This document shows positions 1 through 12,017 of a DNA stretch of 64,000 nt, piece after piece. Numbering within the stretch: the stretch's first letter is position 1; each line of letters starts with the position of its first letter. Source of the stretch: Psilocybe azurescens (lineage: Eukaryota > Basidiomycota > Agaricomycetes > Agaricales > Agrocybaceae); assembly GCA_023853785.1 (NCBI GenBank), contig JAJIRX010000567.1, positions 434,001 to 498,000 on the forward strand, written 5' to 3'. The notes beneath the pieces were generated by a model that did not search any database, was not told where the DNA came from, and worked only from the letters and a program-made list of their open reading frames with translations. The position numbers and the translations under genes are program-made.

Positions 1-986
1 ACAAGCAGCAGTGAATGCGAGTATCTTGGATGTAGCGGTCTCGCATCGCGGTCAACTCTTTGCGGAGATATGCGCTGTGCTGGTCCTTGATATACTTGAT
101 GATAGCATCCCAGCTAAAAATAATAATTTCAGCTATGAGCAGAAGAGATCGCTCTCTAAGAATAACGCACCACCCTTCGTTGTTGACCTGATCTCCGTAA
201 CCAGGAGTATCGACGATGTTAAGTCTGAGTTTCACTCCGTTTTCGACAATGACTATTAAAAAAATAGATTAGTGAGCAAGTTCCCAGAGACTCCCAAAAG
301 TTAAAAGTTAAAGAATGAGCATAACCAAAGCTCAATCACAAGAAGATAAGAAGGGAAAGACTTGACACGTAAAACGAGCAGCGCCACATCCATCCACCCC
401 CTTGTTCCCGCCGCGAACACGAGTTATGACGAGGCTTTGATGTCCACCCCGTTGACGAGGTGTACACACAGTTTCATGTGCAGAGGTACAACAAAAGAAT
501 TTAGTTAAGAAAACACACCATGAGACACAGCCTGAATCTCCGTTGTCTGTCTGACAGGTTCGTCGGAAGCCAAGCGACCCTTGGAATCGATGAGGTGTGA
601 CGCAAAGATAGTGTTGATGAGAGTGGATTTGCCCAAGCCAGTTTGACCTGTCACCATCGAAAAGGTAAGTAACCAATTACATACATCAAATGTTTTTCAG
701 AAAGGCGAGAAAGAGAAAGCCGGGCAGGGGCGTTTCCATCCAGCTCCAAACCAATCACCGCAATGCATACGACATTTCTCCCCAAGAGTGTCCACATATC
801 CGCTCCCACCAACCCCAATGACCGAGATGAAATGGAAAAAACAACCCTTCCGAAAAACATCAGAGCAACCAACTCACCAGCAACGATAACATTAAACTGG
901 AACCCGCGCTTCAAGAGCTTGTGCTCAATCTGCTGCGTGATGCTGTCGAAACCGACATAGGTCTGTGCGCGGATCTCTTCTGTCAT
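1..986 (-). CDS. cdc10: Septin Cdc10 (5' part; cut by left window edge)
   Basis: Septin GTPase of the heteropolymeric filaments at the bud neck or septum. Exons on the minus strand are 986-878, 647-519, 252-171 and 113 to the edge, joined by GT-AG introns in consistent phase. The start reads MTEEIRAQTYVGFDSIT, followed by an FQFN strand and P-loop GQTGLGKS. After it come LIDSKGRLASDEPVRQTTEI, the G3 motif DTPGYGD, and the septin segment IIKYIKDQHSAYLRKEL. The YVGFD start and KLLKRGFQFN segment point to Cdc10 rather than Cdc3, Cdc11 or Cdc12. The exon 3 donor at 170 (GTGCGT) restores the expected Cys-Trp pair. The C-terminal half, including the G4 motif and septin unique element, lies outside the window. 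Confidence 0.93.
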
Positions 987-3046
987 TTTTTAGTAGGCGA
1001 GGAGGGGTTAAACTATTAGGGCCTAAACAAAAGAGACAGCATTTAGCATCTTCGCTCGCCGATTACACACGTAGACACAAGACGAGAGGTGGGAGAAGAG
1101 GGAACCGCGTCCACGTTCGTGGCAAGCAAGGGGCACCCCAACCAAATCCCACATAGGGTTAGGGAGGTGCATCGCGCGTTGCGTTGGCACACATTCCCAT
1201 CTCCATTCCCACCACCAATTTCCAGGTATCAGATACAGACTCACCGAAAACTCGGAGGGACGTTAACAGTGGGCGACGGAGGCGACGGCGGGGGACGAGC
1301 GACTCAAAGACGAACGATACGACTTTTTACGTTCTCGAACGAGGGGCCGCCAACCTGGCAGTTCGCATAAATTTGGCTTGGGGTTGGGAAGTAAATAGCT
1401 GTAAATATTGGAATTGTGGCGGGGATGCCTGTTTACGGAAATCGAACCCTGCTAGTGGCCGCGGCTTCATCATGAACTTTATTGACCTAGAACGTTCGTC
1501 TCACTATCTTCTCCAAACCTTATCGTTGAAAAGATGGCTGTGTGTTTTTGTCTGTAAAGGAATCATTGCACTATGATTTTCTGTCTAGGAGGTTTATCAA
1601 CTGGGACAGGGCACAGCGCATCTTCATCAGTCTCCAGCGGCTCGTACTTCCAGTTCGATCATGACCTCTCATCCACATTCAATGACGCAGACTCCAAATG
1701 TCATGCATTCCACACTCATATATCTGAGAAGGTTTTACTTGCAAAATGGATATTCATGTGCCTACTCGTATGTTGTTCAGGAGGAAATCACGAGAGAGCA
1801 GGTTTGTTATCATAAGGTGCTGTTCTTTCTCTAGTCGTACCACCCAACTATTCTTCCGCAAGAATACAGTTCCCTTAGCATCTAAGCATGAAACACCGAT
1901 AATTTTCTCAATATTCCTACACACTTTAGTCCTTGGGGACGGCCGGTAATGCTCACCATCATGTTTTGAGTCTGTTAAATCCTGTACTTTTAACTGTTCG
2001 CCCTACACGTAGGTCCATTCACAGAAGATATGTGAAATATTTCAAAATTGTATGTTATCTAATATTGTTCAAGGATCCTTATTTTTGAACTTATCCTATA
2101 ATAATGATGCTGGTCACTTAACTGTCCACCGTGATTCTGCTACTGGTGTGCCAACATAAAAAGATACAAAAAAGGCCGTGCATTAACTTTTTGAAGGGCA
2201 GCTTCCCGTATTAGAAACACTTTGTTTTTAGTATGTGCGCCACTTGGACCTACTTGGAAAGAGATTCAAAAGAGGAAAGAGTTGAAGAACAATGACAATG
2301 GGCCACTGGGCCATACTTGGTATGCGGCGCATACTTCTTTTCGGTGTTTTTGAGAATCACGTGAGCCTCTCATTGTTGAACCCTGAGCCCAGTACGAAGG
2401 CGGCTGGAGAAGAAAGTACTGACATACTTACGGTGCTTGCTGCTCACACCCTCACGTTAATGTGTTGCGCTTTGTGACCCGACGGTCAGTTGGGACGTGA
2501 TATACTCTATCTGTGTTATTTGCATACTAGTTTCTAAGCGCCCGTGACACCCCTGAATGGCCCATGGGCATTCTGAACAACGTGCCTCAACGCAGGTAAA
2601 TAATTCAATTAACCTGTATGCGGTTGGAACGGATGAAATAGTGCAGTAAGAATTATTGCTTGGACTTGTCTTGTATATTATATGGGATTCAATTGCTACT
2701 AATGCATGTAGAGAACACACGCAGAGGCTCTATTATGCATTTTCTGACAAGTGGCCGAGAAAATGGTTGGATTGGTATTCCATCATTTCAATGTACTGCC
2801 GTAACGATTAGGATTAGTAGACCAAGCCTGCGACAGCAAGCGTAAATCTATCACAACATTTACTTTAATAGGGAACATATAGTGCGTGATTTGAGCTGAC
2901 ACCTGCCAGACACGGCAATTAAAAAATTGATATTTCTCATGCCCAATCAATTGGGAAACCTTCGAAATAGGCGTATGCCCAATTGCCCTAGGTGCTTTCA
3001 CCATTGTTCTCGTCATGTATATAATCACTTGTCCCGCCTCATCAAA
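987..3046. other. Intergenic, no supported gene
   Basis: Between divergent cdc10 and the Clp1-like gene. Open frames here (for example 1184-1576 and 1573-1815) are compositionally biased, lack recognisable domains and show no convincing splice structure. It probably holds both promoters and untranslated leaders. Confidence 0.5.
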
Positions 3047-3133
3047 ATGTCAACCGCCCTCCTCGACACCGAGTCACTGACAGACGCCCTCAGCAAACAC
3101 ATATTTCAAATTCCACTCGATCGGCCACCATGA
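3047..3133 (+). promoter_or_regulatory. Upstream ORF overlapping the Clp1-like start codon
   Basis: A 28-codon frame starts with ATG at 3047 (context aaaATGtc). Its TGA stop (3131-3133) overlaps the downstream ATG at 3130 as ATGA. This geometry could allow termination-reinitiation. Because the window has many single-base indels, these codons may instead be the true N-terminus of the Clp1-like protein separated by an artefactual frame break. Confidence 0.35.
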
Positions 3134-4130
3134 TTGCGCGTCTCCACAACAACAAAGCCAACAAGGTCGCTTTTACTTCGGCCTCTGTCCAGTGTCACTC
3201 TTCTTCAACTTCATCCCGTCTTTCATCCATCCGCCGCCCTCAGATCAACCGCCGCCGTCGAGCATCCCTCTTTAAGCTGGCCAGATACTGTCCTACAACA
3301 CCAGCTATTCCCACAGCAGCAGCCACAATGAAAGTCAAACCTGCTCCCGCTCCGACGTCCCGAATCAATCTTCCTGCTCGCCTTACCAGGCCTGCCTTCA
3401 AAGAGATCGATGCCGCAGCGCTCCACAAAGCCTGCCCAGAACTGGGCGATATGCCCCTTTCATACACCCGGGAAGGTCTCAAGCACATGTCGACACAGTA
3501 AGCAGCCATTCTTCAGAACCCATACGCTTGGTATTGACCCCTTTGTTCTTTCAGCATGTATGCAGGTGTCCAGGGCGCCGTCCCCCAGCACTCAAGGTCG
3601 CAGCTCCCGCACGAGCTCCAAGTTATGCTCTCCGATCCCATCTCCCATGGGAGCATCTGCCCGACGCACATCCTCGCAATCACCTCCTCAGCCCCGCTCA
3701 AAGCCGGAACACCACGGAAAGTCGCCCTCTTCGCCGCACACCAGCTCGTGCTCAGCGCGAACTGCAGCCGCCTGCCCGTCTTCCCATCCTCCGCCACCGC
3801 TGTGCCCATGGCCCCCATAGCAGCGGCACCGCAAACAACGAAGTGACGATGCCCGTCGTCCGCCTCGCACTCCCTGCCCCGGACCACTTTGCGCCGCTGA
3901 TGTGGTATTTGTACATGAAGAACCCGGTGGCGCTCCGCCGCGCGCTCCTGCCGACGAATTGGTCTGCGGATGTTGCGAGCATTATGGGCCGTGTGCGGGC
4001 TGTGCATGGGATTTGGGCGAACGCGTGCGCGTTGGGCGTTGTCGATGCGCCTTTGTATGATGCTCTGGAAGAGGCGTGGCAGCATATCCTGCGCGCACTT
4101 GCACTTGCCACAGCGGCTCCTTCATCATGA
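3130..4130 (+). CDS. Clp1-like protein, reading frame broken at a C run
   Basis: Resembles Clp1 (clampless1), a basidiomycete protein needed for clamp formation downstream of the A mating-type genes. Exon 1 is 3130-3497 and the intron 3498-3554 (GTAAGC to TTTCAG). Exon 2 runs from 3555. Family features are PLSYTREGLKHMST before the intron, MYAGVQGAVPQ after it, a PTHILAIT strand, and the C-terminal blocks MPVVRLALPAP and VHGIWANACALGVVD. The frame ends at a TGA at 3844-3846 but coding resumes one frame over from about 3816. One extra C in the run 3812-3816 would join the halves. No GT-AG intron of the right phase fits. The start at 3130 has a strong context (ggccaccATGa); an ATG at 3328 is an alternative. 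About 313 residues if joined. Confidence 0.75.
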
Positions 4131-6210
4131 TTGATGTTTCCATTTCATTGTTCTTGTGCATGGACATTTCTCCTTTCCTTTTCTTTTTCACCATCATAAA
4201 TTATGATTATGTACGAAATATAAACCAACCACGCAATTGTATAATAGCAACATGATATTCACAATTTTTTTGATAATGCACATTGAGTGAAAATTGAAGT
4301 CTCCGCAAGAATTGCCTTCGTACAATGTGTAACTTCAAAGAGGGATGAACGATGAAATAAGAAGATTTCGGACTTGCCTTTTTGGAACTCGTTTACTCGA
4401 CGATGATTGGTTGATGATGACGCGCGCGCCTCTGTTCCTAAGGTTGCCCATTGACGATTCATTGTCCGTTCAGCATGTGCATGAATATCCATCACCATTG
4501 ATACCCACCTAGGAGAGCCTAGGAGCATATAATGGGTCCTCTCCGTTCTACAAGCGTACTTTACTCCTGACTGCGGACACAACAGCTTACTTAGTCTTTA
4601 GAACAAGCGGCACTTCAATATCGTCGTCTGCATAGCGCCTGCGCCCATGGACCGCTTTCAGTGACGCGCTGCATTCGGCATGTCAGTAATCGATTTATTA
4701 TTGAAAGGTGATTAACCATATGCATTTGCCATTATCTGCGACAATGACCATTGACAACCCCTTGGCGGCGATTTTCTTTGAAGATGCCGTTCTGCAGGCT
4801 GGAACTTGCTGCTGTATGTCTGATTTTGACAGGCAGAGCCCCATGCTCATGCATATGTATGGCGCGGCTTACGGATTATGCTCACAAGATCCTTGGTTGT
4901 TGCTGCTAACATGATAGATAATTTCGCAAATTCAATCAGTGCGTCCGAACTGCACCCATCTGTTGTGTTATCATTCCTCTATCACCTAAATCTGGAGTGT
5001 GATTACCTTCAACTGAGCGCCATCATTCACTGACTAACAGACTTGAGCAGTGGGCACTCTGCCATCTAGAGCACGCTTTTATTCGTAGCCTGACAAACTG
5101 TCCCGCCTACTATATTTACACCGTCTGGGTATCTCGGCAATTGCACTCACAGGAAATGACCTATGTACGTACGGCCAGTCCCAGTGTATTATTTTATCTG
5201 TCTATTACGGGGATAACCCACAGAAAGGTACGCTACGTTCTTTCCTTTTCATTTCCATCTATCAACTGAAACTTCCTCATTCCTATCATGATCATTCGTC
5301 GTCGTTCACGGTTCAACCCTATTATCCGGTATCGACTAGCTGTGTTGTAATTGTATTGTGCCACCACCAAAAGGAAAGGCCAAAAGGAGCCCTTGTCAAA
5401 CCTGTTGCCATGAATCGAATCATTGAATCAGACATAATGGACTTGCCTAGACTCTCTACTCATCGGATATCTAAATCTTCCAGAGCAGCTGTTCTTGTGA
5501 CCCTACTATCTAAAGACTGGTTTCTGGGAAGCTGCCAGTGGGAGCTGGGTACGGTTTACGCCCATTTGTGCATGTTGGCTGCCAGTGCTTGTTCGCCAAT
5601 CAGGAGCTGGCGAACCAACAGAAATGCAAGTGTACTCGAAGGACTCGACTATTGGCCCAATGTGTGTGGTTCTGGTTCTGGTTCTGGTTCTGAGTGCACC
5701 GTTTCTTGTGTGAAGCTGAAGTTTATGGAGGGGAGCATATTGATCTTTGGCTGTCGAAACAGCCAATGTAAAGTAAGTAATGCTATTCGTGGAATACAAT
5801 GGAAGGATATTGTCAAGGGTTCTGCCTTAGCTCTAGACCTCTACTGTCAGACCCGGGCGAGGGGAAGAAGCTAAAGTAGACCAGCATCAGTATCATTTAT
5901 GTTTTGTTTAGGCCAATCATGTGGGCCAATGGTAGAGATTTGATGTCACAGCTTTCTGTTGGTTGCAGTCTGAAGCTCGAATAGTTGGATTTTTGTGGAA
6001 TTTCTATCGCCACGTGCCTGAGACATTGTTGCCATGATTCAAATCAAGCTCGGGTCGTAACATGTTCTATGTAGTCAGGCTTCTTATGAGAAACCCTTGA
6101 TTACCCTTAAATAAAGATTGCTTTTCATTTTTCACTCCCCAAAGACGCAGTGCTCTTGAATTCTAAGTGCGAAGTACACCCCTGACGACTTCTTTTTTAC
6201 TGCTTTAGCT
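4131..6210. other. Intergenic, no supported gene; GGTTCT repeat at 5669-5692
   Basis: No family recognised. The longest frame (5356-5874, 172 codons) crosses a short GGTTCT hexanucleotide repeat (about four units) and has no domain or splice support. It likely contains the 3' end of the Clp1-like gene and the promoter of the F-box gene. Confidence 0.45.
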
Positions 6211-8592
6211 ATGCTCGGAGACAGTGCTACTGTGACAGGTTCGTTCGCGCCAGATGAAGGGTTCATCGAGGAGGATGCCGTAGTGCAACTTGCTTCCAAC
6301 CTCAACAGGCAGAGCATGGAGGAAGACGGCGGTTCTGGTTCTGGGGCGCGGTCGGTGCACGATACGGAAGGTGTGCAGCTATGGTTTTCTTTACTTGACC
6401 GTTAACATGATATCTCTCTGAGCAGAATTGGCCTATAAACTTCTTGCATCACTGCCTAGGTCGCGGTTGGCTACTATACAAAGGCGTATAGCCCCATTGT
6501 TACAGTTTGATGTTGTTGGAGTACGCGCTTTTTTACAGTCTTTTTGTCTTTGATCACAGTTTGTTTAACCGCGCCTTGCAGAGTCTGCCGACGGAAGTGT
6601 CGCTTCAGATTTTTTCGTACCTACCCTATCCGTCCCTTCTTGCTTGCGGCGTCGTGAGCCGTCGATGGCAGGCGCTCTCGAATGACCAGTCCCTTTGGAA
6701 AGCTCTGTGTCAAGCCCGCGGATGGACATGGCGCCATGTCCCTCGGTCGCATACATTCGGCTCCGTCCACCACCAGCGCCGCGCAGACTGGGACAACTCG
6801 GATGACGAAGGCATGGGCGACTCCGACGAGGAGGAGGAAGAAACGGAAAGCCCGAGCACCCCTCTCCTCGAAGCCGCCAAAGCGGAGCTGGCGCTGATGC
6901 AAGCCGAGCTGGACTCTGGGTTTGCATCGATGTCGACGTCGATGTCCAACCTGAGCCTGGACTCGAGCTCGAGCGTGGCCTCGTCGTCATTCACGTTCGT
7001 ACCCGGCAACCCAAGCCCCGAAGACGCAGCAGCAGCAGCAGCCCTCGTTCCTCCTCGCCGATATGCGGCTCGGCAGAATCGCTATTCAGCCCCGTCGATC
7101 CTTCAGGACTTTTCCACCGCGAAGCCAGACTACAAGCTGCTGCACCAGACGCATATTAAGCTCAGGAACCGTGTTCTGTCCTCCTCGTACCGGCTATCGC
7201 CTTTGCAGACCCGTGGAGCACCGACGAACACGCATACAAGCACCGTCTATTGTCTGCAACTGTACACCTACCCAGAGACGGGGAAGCAGGTCCTGTTCAC
7301 GGGTTCTCGCGACCGAACTGTTAGGGAATGGAACCTCAGCACTGGGATGGTCGAGCGCGTGATAGCGGACGTGCATAACAGCTCGGTGCTCAGCATATGT
7401 GTGCACAATGGCTACCTTGCGAGTGCGGGCAGCGACAGGAAGGTTGCGTTGTGGCATTTAGAGACGAACAAACTGGTGAAGGTGCTTACCGATCACGAAG
7501 AAAGTGTGCTCTGTGTTCGATTTGACGACCGGCGACTTGTGTCGTGTTCGAAAGGTTGGTGCAAGTCCTGATGTGTGTATGTGTGTTCTTAACTGATACC
7601 TTATGTCTTCCTAGATCGTACCGTCCGAATCTACTCATTTCCCGCACTAGAGTTTCAGTTTGTGCTAGGTGCTCATAGAGCAGCTGTGAATGCTGTTTCG
7701 ATATCAGATTCATTCGTCGTGTCGGCCTCTGGAGATCGTTCAGTGAGATTATGGGACGCTGAGACCGGCAAATTGTTGCGAACATTGAATGACCATCATA
7801 CAAGAGGGTGAGCTTTCTAAATTTCCCTAGTCAATTGAAGGCAGCGGACTGGACTAACTACGGATGAAAACATAGAATTGCTTCAATCGACTTTTGCCCT
7901 CCGTTCGTCGTATCCGGGTCTTCCGACAAACATGTCCGCCTTGTCGACATGCACACTTTGCAGGGATGGTCGACTTCTCCGGACCATGATTATGGCCCTG
8001 AGATACCCCCAGTGCCTCTGCGCTTCATTTTTCATCGGATGGGAATGAGAATATCAGCAATGGAGCTTGGACATGTCAGATCTGTGGGAGCAACAGCATC
8101 GAGTCGGCGTTTGCTGCACATAGAGGTCCGGCGGATCGTTATGGTCGGCCTGTCGGTGGATGCCATCATAACGATTTGGTGCGAACTGTGGCTCTGGGAG
8201 AGGACTTTGTGCTGAGCGGAAGTTATGACTTGAGCGTCAAGGTACGTTCTTGCCAGTTGCACGTTTCAGTATCCAAGCTGATATTGTTATAATTGCTTAG
8301 GTGTGGGATAGGAAAACAGGGTATCTTATTGCAAACCTCACTGGAGGACATACCGGGCGGATTTTCTGCATTGGATTCGATTCCAAAAAGGCAAGTACCA
8401 TAACCTACCCAAGTCGCCATTTAATATCTAATGGGTTTTCCTCTCGCTTAGATTGTGTCATGCGGCGAAGACCAGGTATGCATCATCTCAATGTAAAAAA
8501 TAGGGGTCGCATGATGCTGACGGTATTTTTGTTTGCAGAGAATTTGCATATGGGACTTCTCGCACGGGATCGATACGAGCTTCATACCTTGA
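6211..8592 (+). CDS. F-box/WD40-repeat protein (probable SCF substrate receptor)
   Basis: Predicted SCF ubiquitin-ligase adaptor: the F-box binds Skp1 and the propeller binds substrate. Exons are 6211-6370, 6426-6520, 6582-7554, 7615-7807, 7876-8241, 8301-8390, 8452-8475 and 8539-8592. After a short helical segment (LLASLPRSRLATIQRRI) the F-box follows (SLPTEVSLQIFSYL). A Ser/Glu-rich linker leads to WD repeats ending in GSRDRTVREW, GSDRKVALWH, SKDRTVRIYS, GDRSVRLWD, GSYDLSVKVWD and GEDQRICIWD. Intron 8391-8451 uses a GC donor (GCAAGT). Exon 7 is only 24 bases. In exon 5 the frame must shift near the T run 8028-8032 (one T missing, or a 38-base intron 8012-8049) to reach the block HNDLVRTVALGEDFVLSG. 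About 650 residues. Confidence 0.88.
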
Positions 8593-8877
8593 TTTCTTTC
8601 TCTCGCTTTTTATGTGTCTGTCTATGTTACTGAAAATGCAACTGCAATCCTACTATCTCACAACCTTCTCAAATGCCGTGCACTCTTAGAATCCCTTTTG
8701 CACACCTTCTTGGCTATACTTGCATACATGGGTATCAAAACCCACCTGACTGATTTGTTTTTATTGCCAACGGATCTGCGGGTGCCCGGGCCACCATCCC
8801 GTGCTGACTATATGAACTGAACTGTTCGACTGGATCCCCACTTCGGGGCCCATCTCACCTACTGATACAGAGCCTGA

Positions 8878-10606
8878 ATGGGATTTCTAAACGTTGCAGG
8901 CACTAAGATCGTTAATGCGGAAGGAAACGAGGTTAGACTTTATGGTGCAGGTCTTGGAGGCTGGATGACGTGAGAGTATTTCTCGTTCAACAGCAATTGT
9001 AATTGATGTTCGCCTACTCCAATAGGATGGAGAACTTTATCTCAGGTTCGTTTACTTTGGAGATCTTGTATTGAGACTAGTTGCACAAACCTGCGGAACA
9101 AAAGGATTTCCGGGATGCGAATTTCAGGTGCGCGAGGCACTCGCAGAAGTCATTGGGGAGCAAAAGGCCGAATTCTTTTTGACAGGGTACGTGTTTCTGT
9201 TTTTCTAACTACTGGCTTTTGCATGTGACGATTTTGGCTTTTAGTTTCTCGAGCACTTCTTTGCAGAGCCAGATGCTCTGTTCTTCAAATCTCTGGGGCT
9301 GAACTGCATACGAATCGCGGTTGGTTATCGACACTTTGAGGGTAGGCATCCTTTCTCCGAGGTCTTTGAAGAAATCAGAGTCAGAGGGATGAACATGTGT
9401 CGTGTCCATTTTAGATGATATGAACCCTCGCGTCCTCAAACCAAATGCTTTCAAACATCTGGACAGGGCGATATCCATTTGCGCCAAGCACTCGATCTAC
9501 ACCGTTATCGACATGCACACTGCTCCTGGAGGACAGAGCGGCGGCTGGCACGCCGACGCAGGGTCACATATAGGCTACTTCTGGAGACACAAGGATTTCC
9601 AGGACAGGCTTGTGTGGATATGGGAGAAGATCGCGGAGCACTACAAGGACAACGAGTGGGTTGCGGGATACAACGTCCTCAACGAGCCAGCCGACCCGCA
9701 TCCACAGCATGCGTCGTTGATCGCCTTCTATGACCGCGCCCATGTGGCTATCCGCGCGATCGACAAGAGACACATCCTCTTCCTCGATGGAAACACCTTC
9801 GCCACCGACTTCACGAAATTTCCTGATGATGCTGGTCAACGTTGGGATAATACAGCATATGCCATCCACGACTATGCGGTGTTTGGTTTCCCCAGCTCTC
9901 CAGAGCCATATGAAGGGTCGCAAGCGCAGATAGAGAAAATGGAAAAAACATACCAGCGGAAGCGTGAATGGATGGACAAGCGAGGGTTGTGTGCTTGGAA
10001 CGGCGAATGGGGCCCTGTATATGGAAGGAAGGAGTACGACGGCGATGAGACGGATGCCATCAATAAGCGAAGATATGCGGTGCTCAGAGACCAGCTGGGA
10101 ATATACAAAAAGGTTCGTCCCCGACACCAGGCAAGGCTCGTTGACCCAACGTTGAGCTTATACATTAGGACGGGCTGAGCTGGTCCATTTGGCTCTACAA
10201 AGATATTGGATTCCAGGGAATGGTATACGTCTCAAGGTCAACGCCTTACATGCAACGCTTTGAGGAATTCCTTCGCAGAAAACAGCGTCTTGCAGTAGAT
10301 GCGTGGGGCAAAGACGACAAGCATGTCAAGCATATCTACCAACCCATCGTCGATCTCATAAAGAGTTCCGTCGCCGATCCATCTCATTTGAAACTCTATC
10401 CACCCATCTGGAGCGTAGAGGAGCGAGTAACCCGTATATCCAGGACCATATTGGTCGCCGAGTTTATGGTTAAGGAATGGGCAGAGGCATTTCGTGGGTT
10501 AGATGAAGAGCAATTGGAAGAACTGGCTAAGAGCTTTGCTTTCGAAAACTGCGCCGAACGTGATGAGCTAAACAAAGCTCTCAGGGAGTTTTCCTCCATT
10601 GCGTGA
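8878..10606 (+). CDS. Glycoside hydrolase family 5 protein (exo-beta-1,3-glucosidase-like)
   Basis: A retaining glycosidase of the (beta/alpha)8 fold, expected to trim beta-glucan or a beta-glucoside. Exons are 8878-8969, 9026-9045 (20 bases), 9105-9190, 9245-9341, 9415-10112 and 10169-10606; every phase closes, giving 476 residues with no frame problem. Family marks are the N-terminal GLGGWMTMENF, SLGLNCIRIAVGYRHFE, VIDMHTAPGGQ, the acid/base motif YNVLNEP (Glu about 189) and the nucleophile motif WNGEWGP (Glu about 296). The start MGFLNVAGTKIV has no signal peptide, unlike secreted exo-glucanases, so an intracellular role or non-classical export is possible. It begins 285 bases after the F-box gene. 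Exact substrate is not deducible. Confidence 0.9.
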
Positions 10607-12017
10607 ACATGACTGGTTATTTAACTTGTTCAAGTGGTGTACTACGCGTCGGGTTTGCCAAACATGAAAGAAAAAAATATGTTCAACGTCAAAAAAAAGT
10701 GTTCGTGAATCATTCAAAGTCCAAAGCCAAGTCCAAGTCCATGAGGCAGCGATATTCTCGATCGGAGGATCATGAAGTAACAGGAGGACCAAAGTTCGCC
10801 CTTCAGTATTTGGCAGCGATCTGGAAAACGGGGCTGTAGTTTCCGGAGTCTCCAAAAACTGGGGTCATTTAAGTGAGTAGCATTTCGCGACGTAAGCTGA
10901 TTTGTGGCTTACGAGTGATGAAATTAGGACCCTCTTTTACGTCCGATGGAACGGGGAATGTTACATTTCCATCCCGCATGTCGAATCCTGATGCTAGAGG
11001 CCTATCTGTAGAATGAAAGTGTCAAGAAGAGTTTCAATTAGAACTAAAAATGGATGCTAGAGTACCATCTGTGGAATGAAAATGTCAAGAATGATTCCAA
11101 CTAGAACTGAAAGTGGCGTTTGCTTACAACCGTTCAACACGACGGAGGCACCATTGGAGATTGATTTAGGTGCATTCGATGTATCCCTGCAGGTCACGAA
11201 GGAGTAAGCATTGGCGAACGGGCGCACCGAGAAGTGAAGAGAGGTAAAGCGTACCAAGAGACGAGAGCCAGTTCTCCAATTATCCATGTCGTTCTGGAAT
11301 CCGGCTTGATAATAGTAGGGACAAAAACGTCGAGTTTAGCCCTTTCGACCAAATCGATTGGAGACGCTTGTGCGACGAAGACGAGGAAGAAAAAGGATGG
11401 AAAAGACAGTGGTTAATGAAAACATTGGTGTCGAAAAGCAAGAGAAATGTGTTGAAGGAGTAGGTGTAGGGGGAGGGACGAGAGGATGTTGGAATGTAGT
11501 TCAACACTAGGGTCAAGCTAGGTTATATACAAACCGAATAGAAGACCTGCCAATAATTTGTATGTGTCTGGGCTTAATATGGCGCGTTCCGTCATCCGCA
11601 ACACGAGTGATCATTACAGACGCGCTAGAAGTCGCTGTCGGCCATGGGGTCATTTGTCAAATGTCTATACATCTCCGTTCTGCCTGCAACAGCCGGAGGA
11701 TACCACTCCACAAGCCAAGGTGAACCATCAGTTATAGATAAAACATCCATCAAGTAGCTCCAACAATTCCCCATTGATAATGCAGGTTAGGGGATGCCTG
11801 GACACGACATTGGTGGTGGTTGAAATTTTGCCAAATAGGCATACATCATAAATTCATGGCCTTCCACGATAACGAGAGAAGTAGACAGCGTCTGAATCCT
11901 ATATAATAATGATACTATAAATAATAGTTAATTTACAGTTTTACATACAAGCAGTCAGTAAAGTACAAGCGTTTGGGACAAAACGCACAAATGGAACCCC
12001 GTGAAAAGAGAAAGACA
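10607..12017. other. Intergenic, convergent 3' regions; no supported gene
   Basis: Lies between the convergent GH5 and SNF2 genes. No protein recognised. It contains a 63-base imperfect direct repeat annotated separately. Confidence 0.45.
10990..11115. repeat. Two imperfect direct repeats, 63-base period
   Basis: Units 10990-11052 and 11053-11115 both begin GATGCTAGAG and share TCTGT(A/G)GAATGAAA(G/A)TGTCAAGAA blocks. Divergence of roughly a fifth suggests an old local duplication. No open frame depends on it. Confidence 0.75.

Noticed and set aside
1430..1480. tRNA-like B-box (GGGTTCGATTTCC) on the minus strand
   Set aside because: No matching A-box or acceptor stem at the right distance, so no cloverleaf can be drawn.
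1184..1576. 130-codon open frame
   Set aside because: Arg/Ser-biased, no domain, no splice support; overlaps other random frames near cdc10's promoter.
3778..3843. Intron explaining the Clp1-like frame break
   Set aside because: All GT-AG pairs tested in this interval leave the wrong phase or meet a stop.
3513..4085. 190-codon antisense frame across the Clp1-like gene
   Set aside because: Shadow of a GC-rich coding region on the other strand.
5356..5874. 172-codon frame with GSGSGSGS tract
   Set aside because: The tract is a simple hexanucleotide repeat; the rest has no recognisable fold or family.
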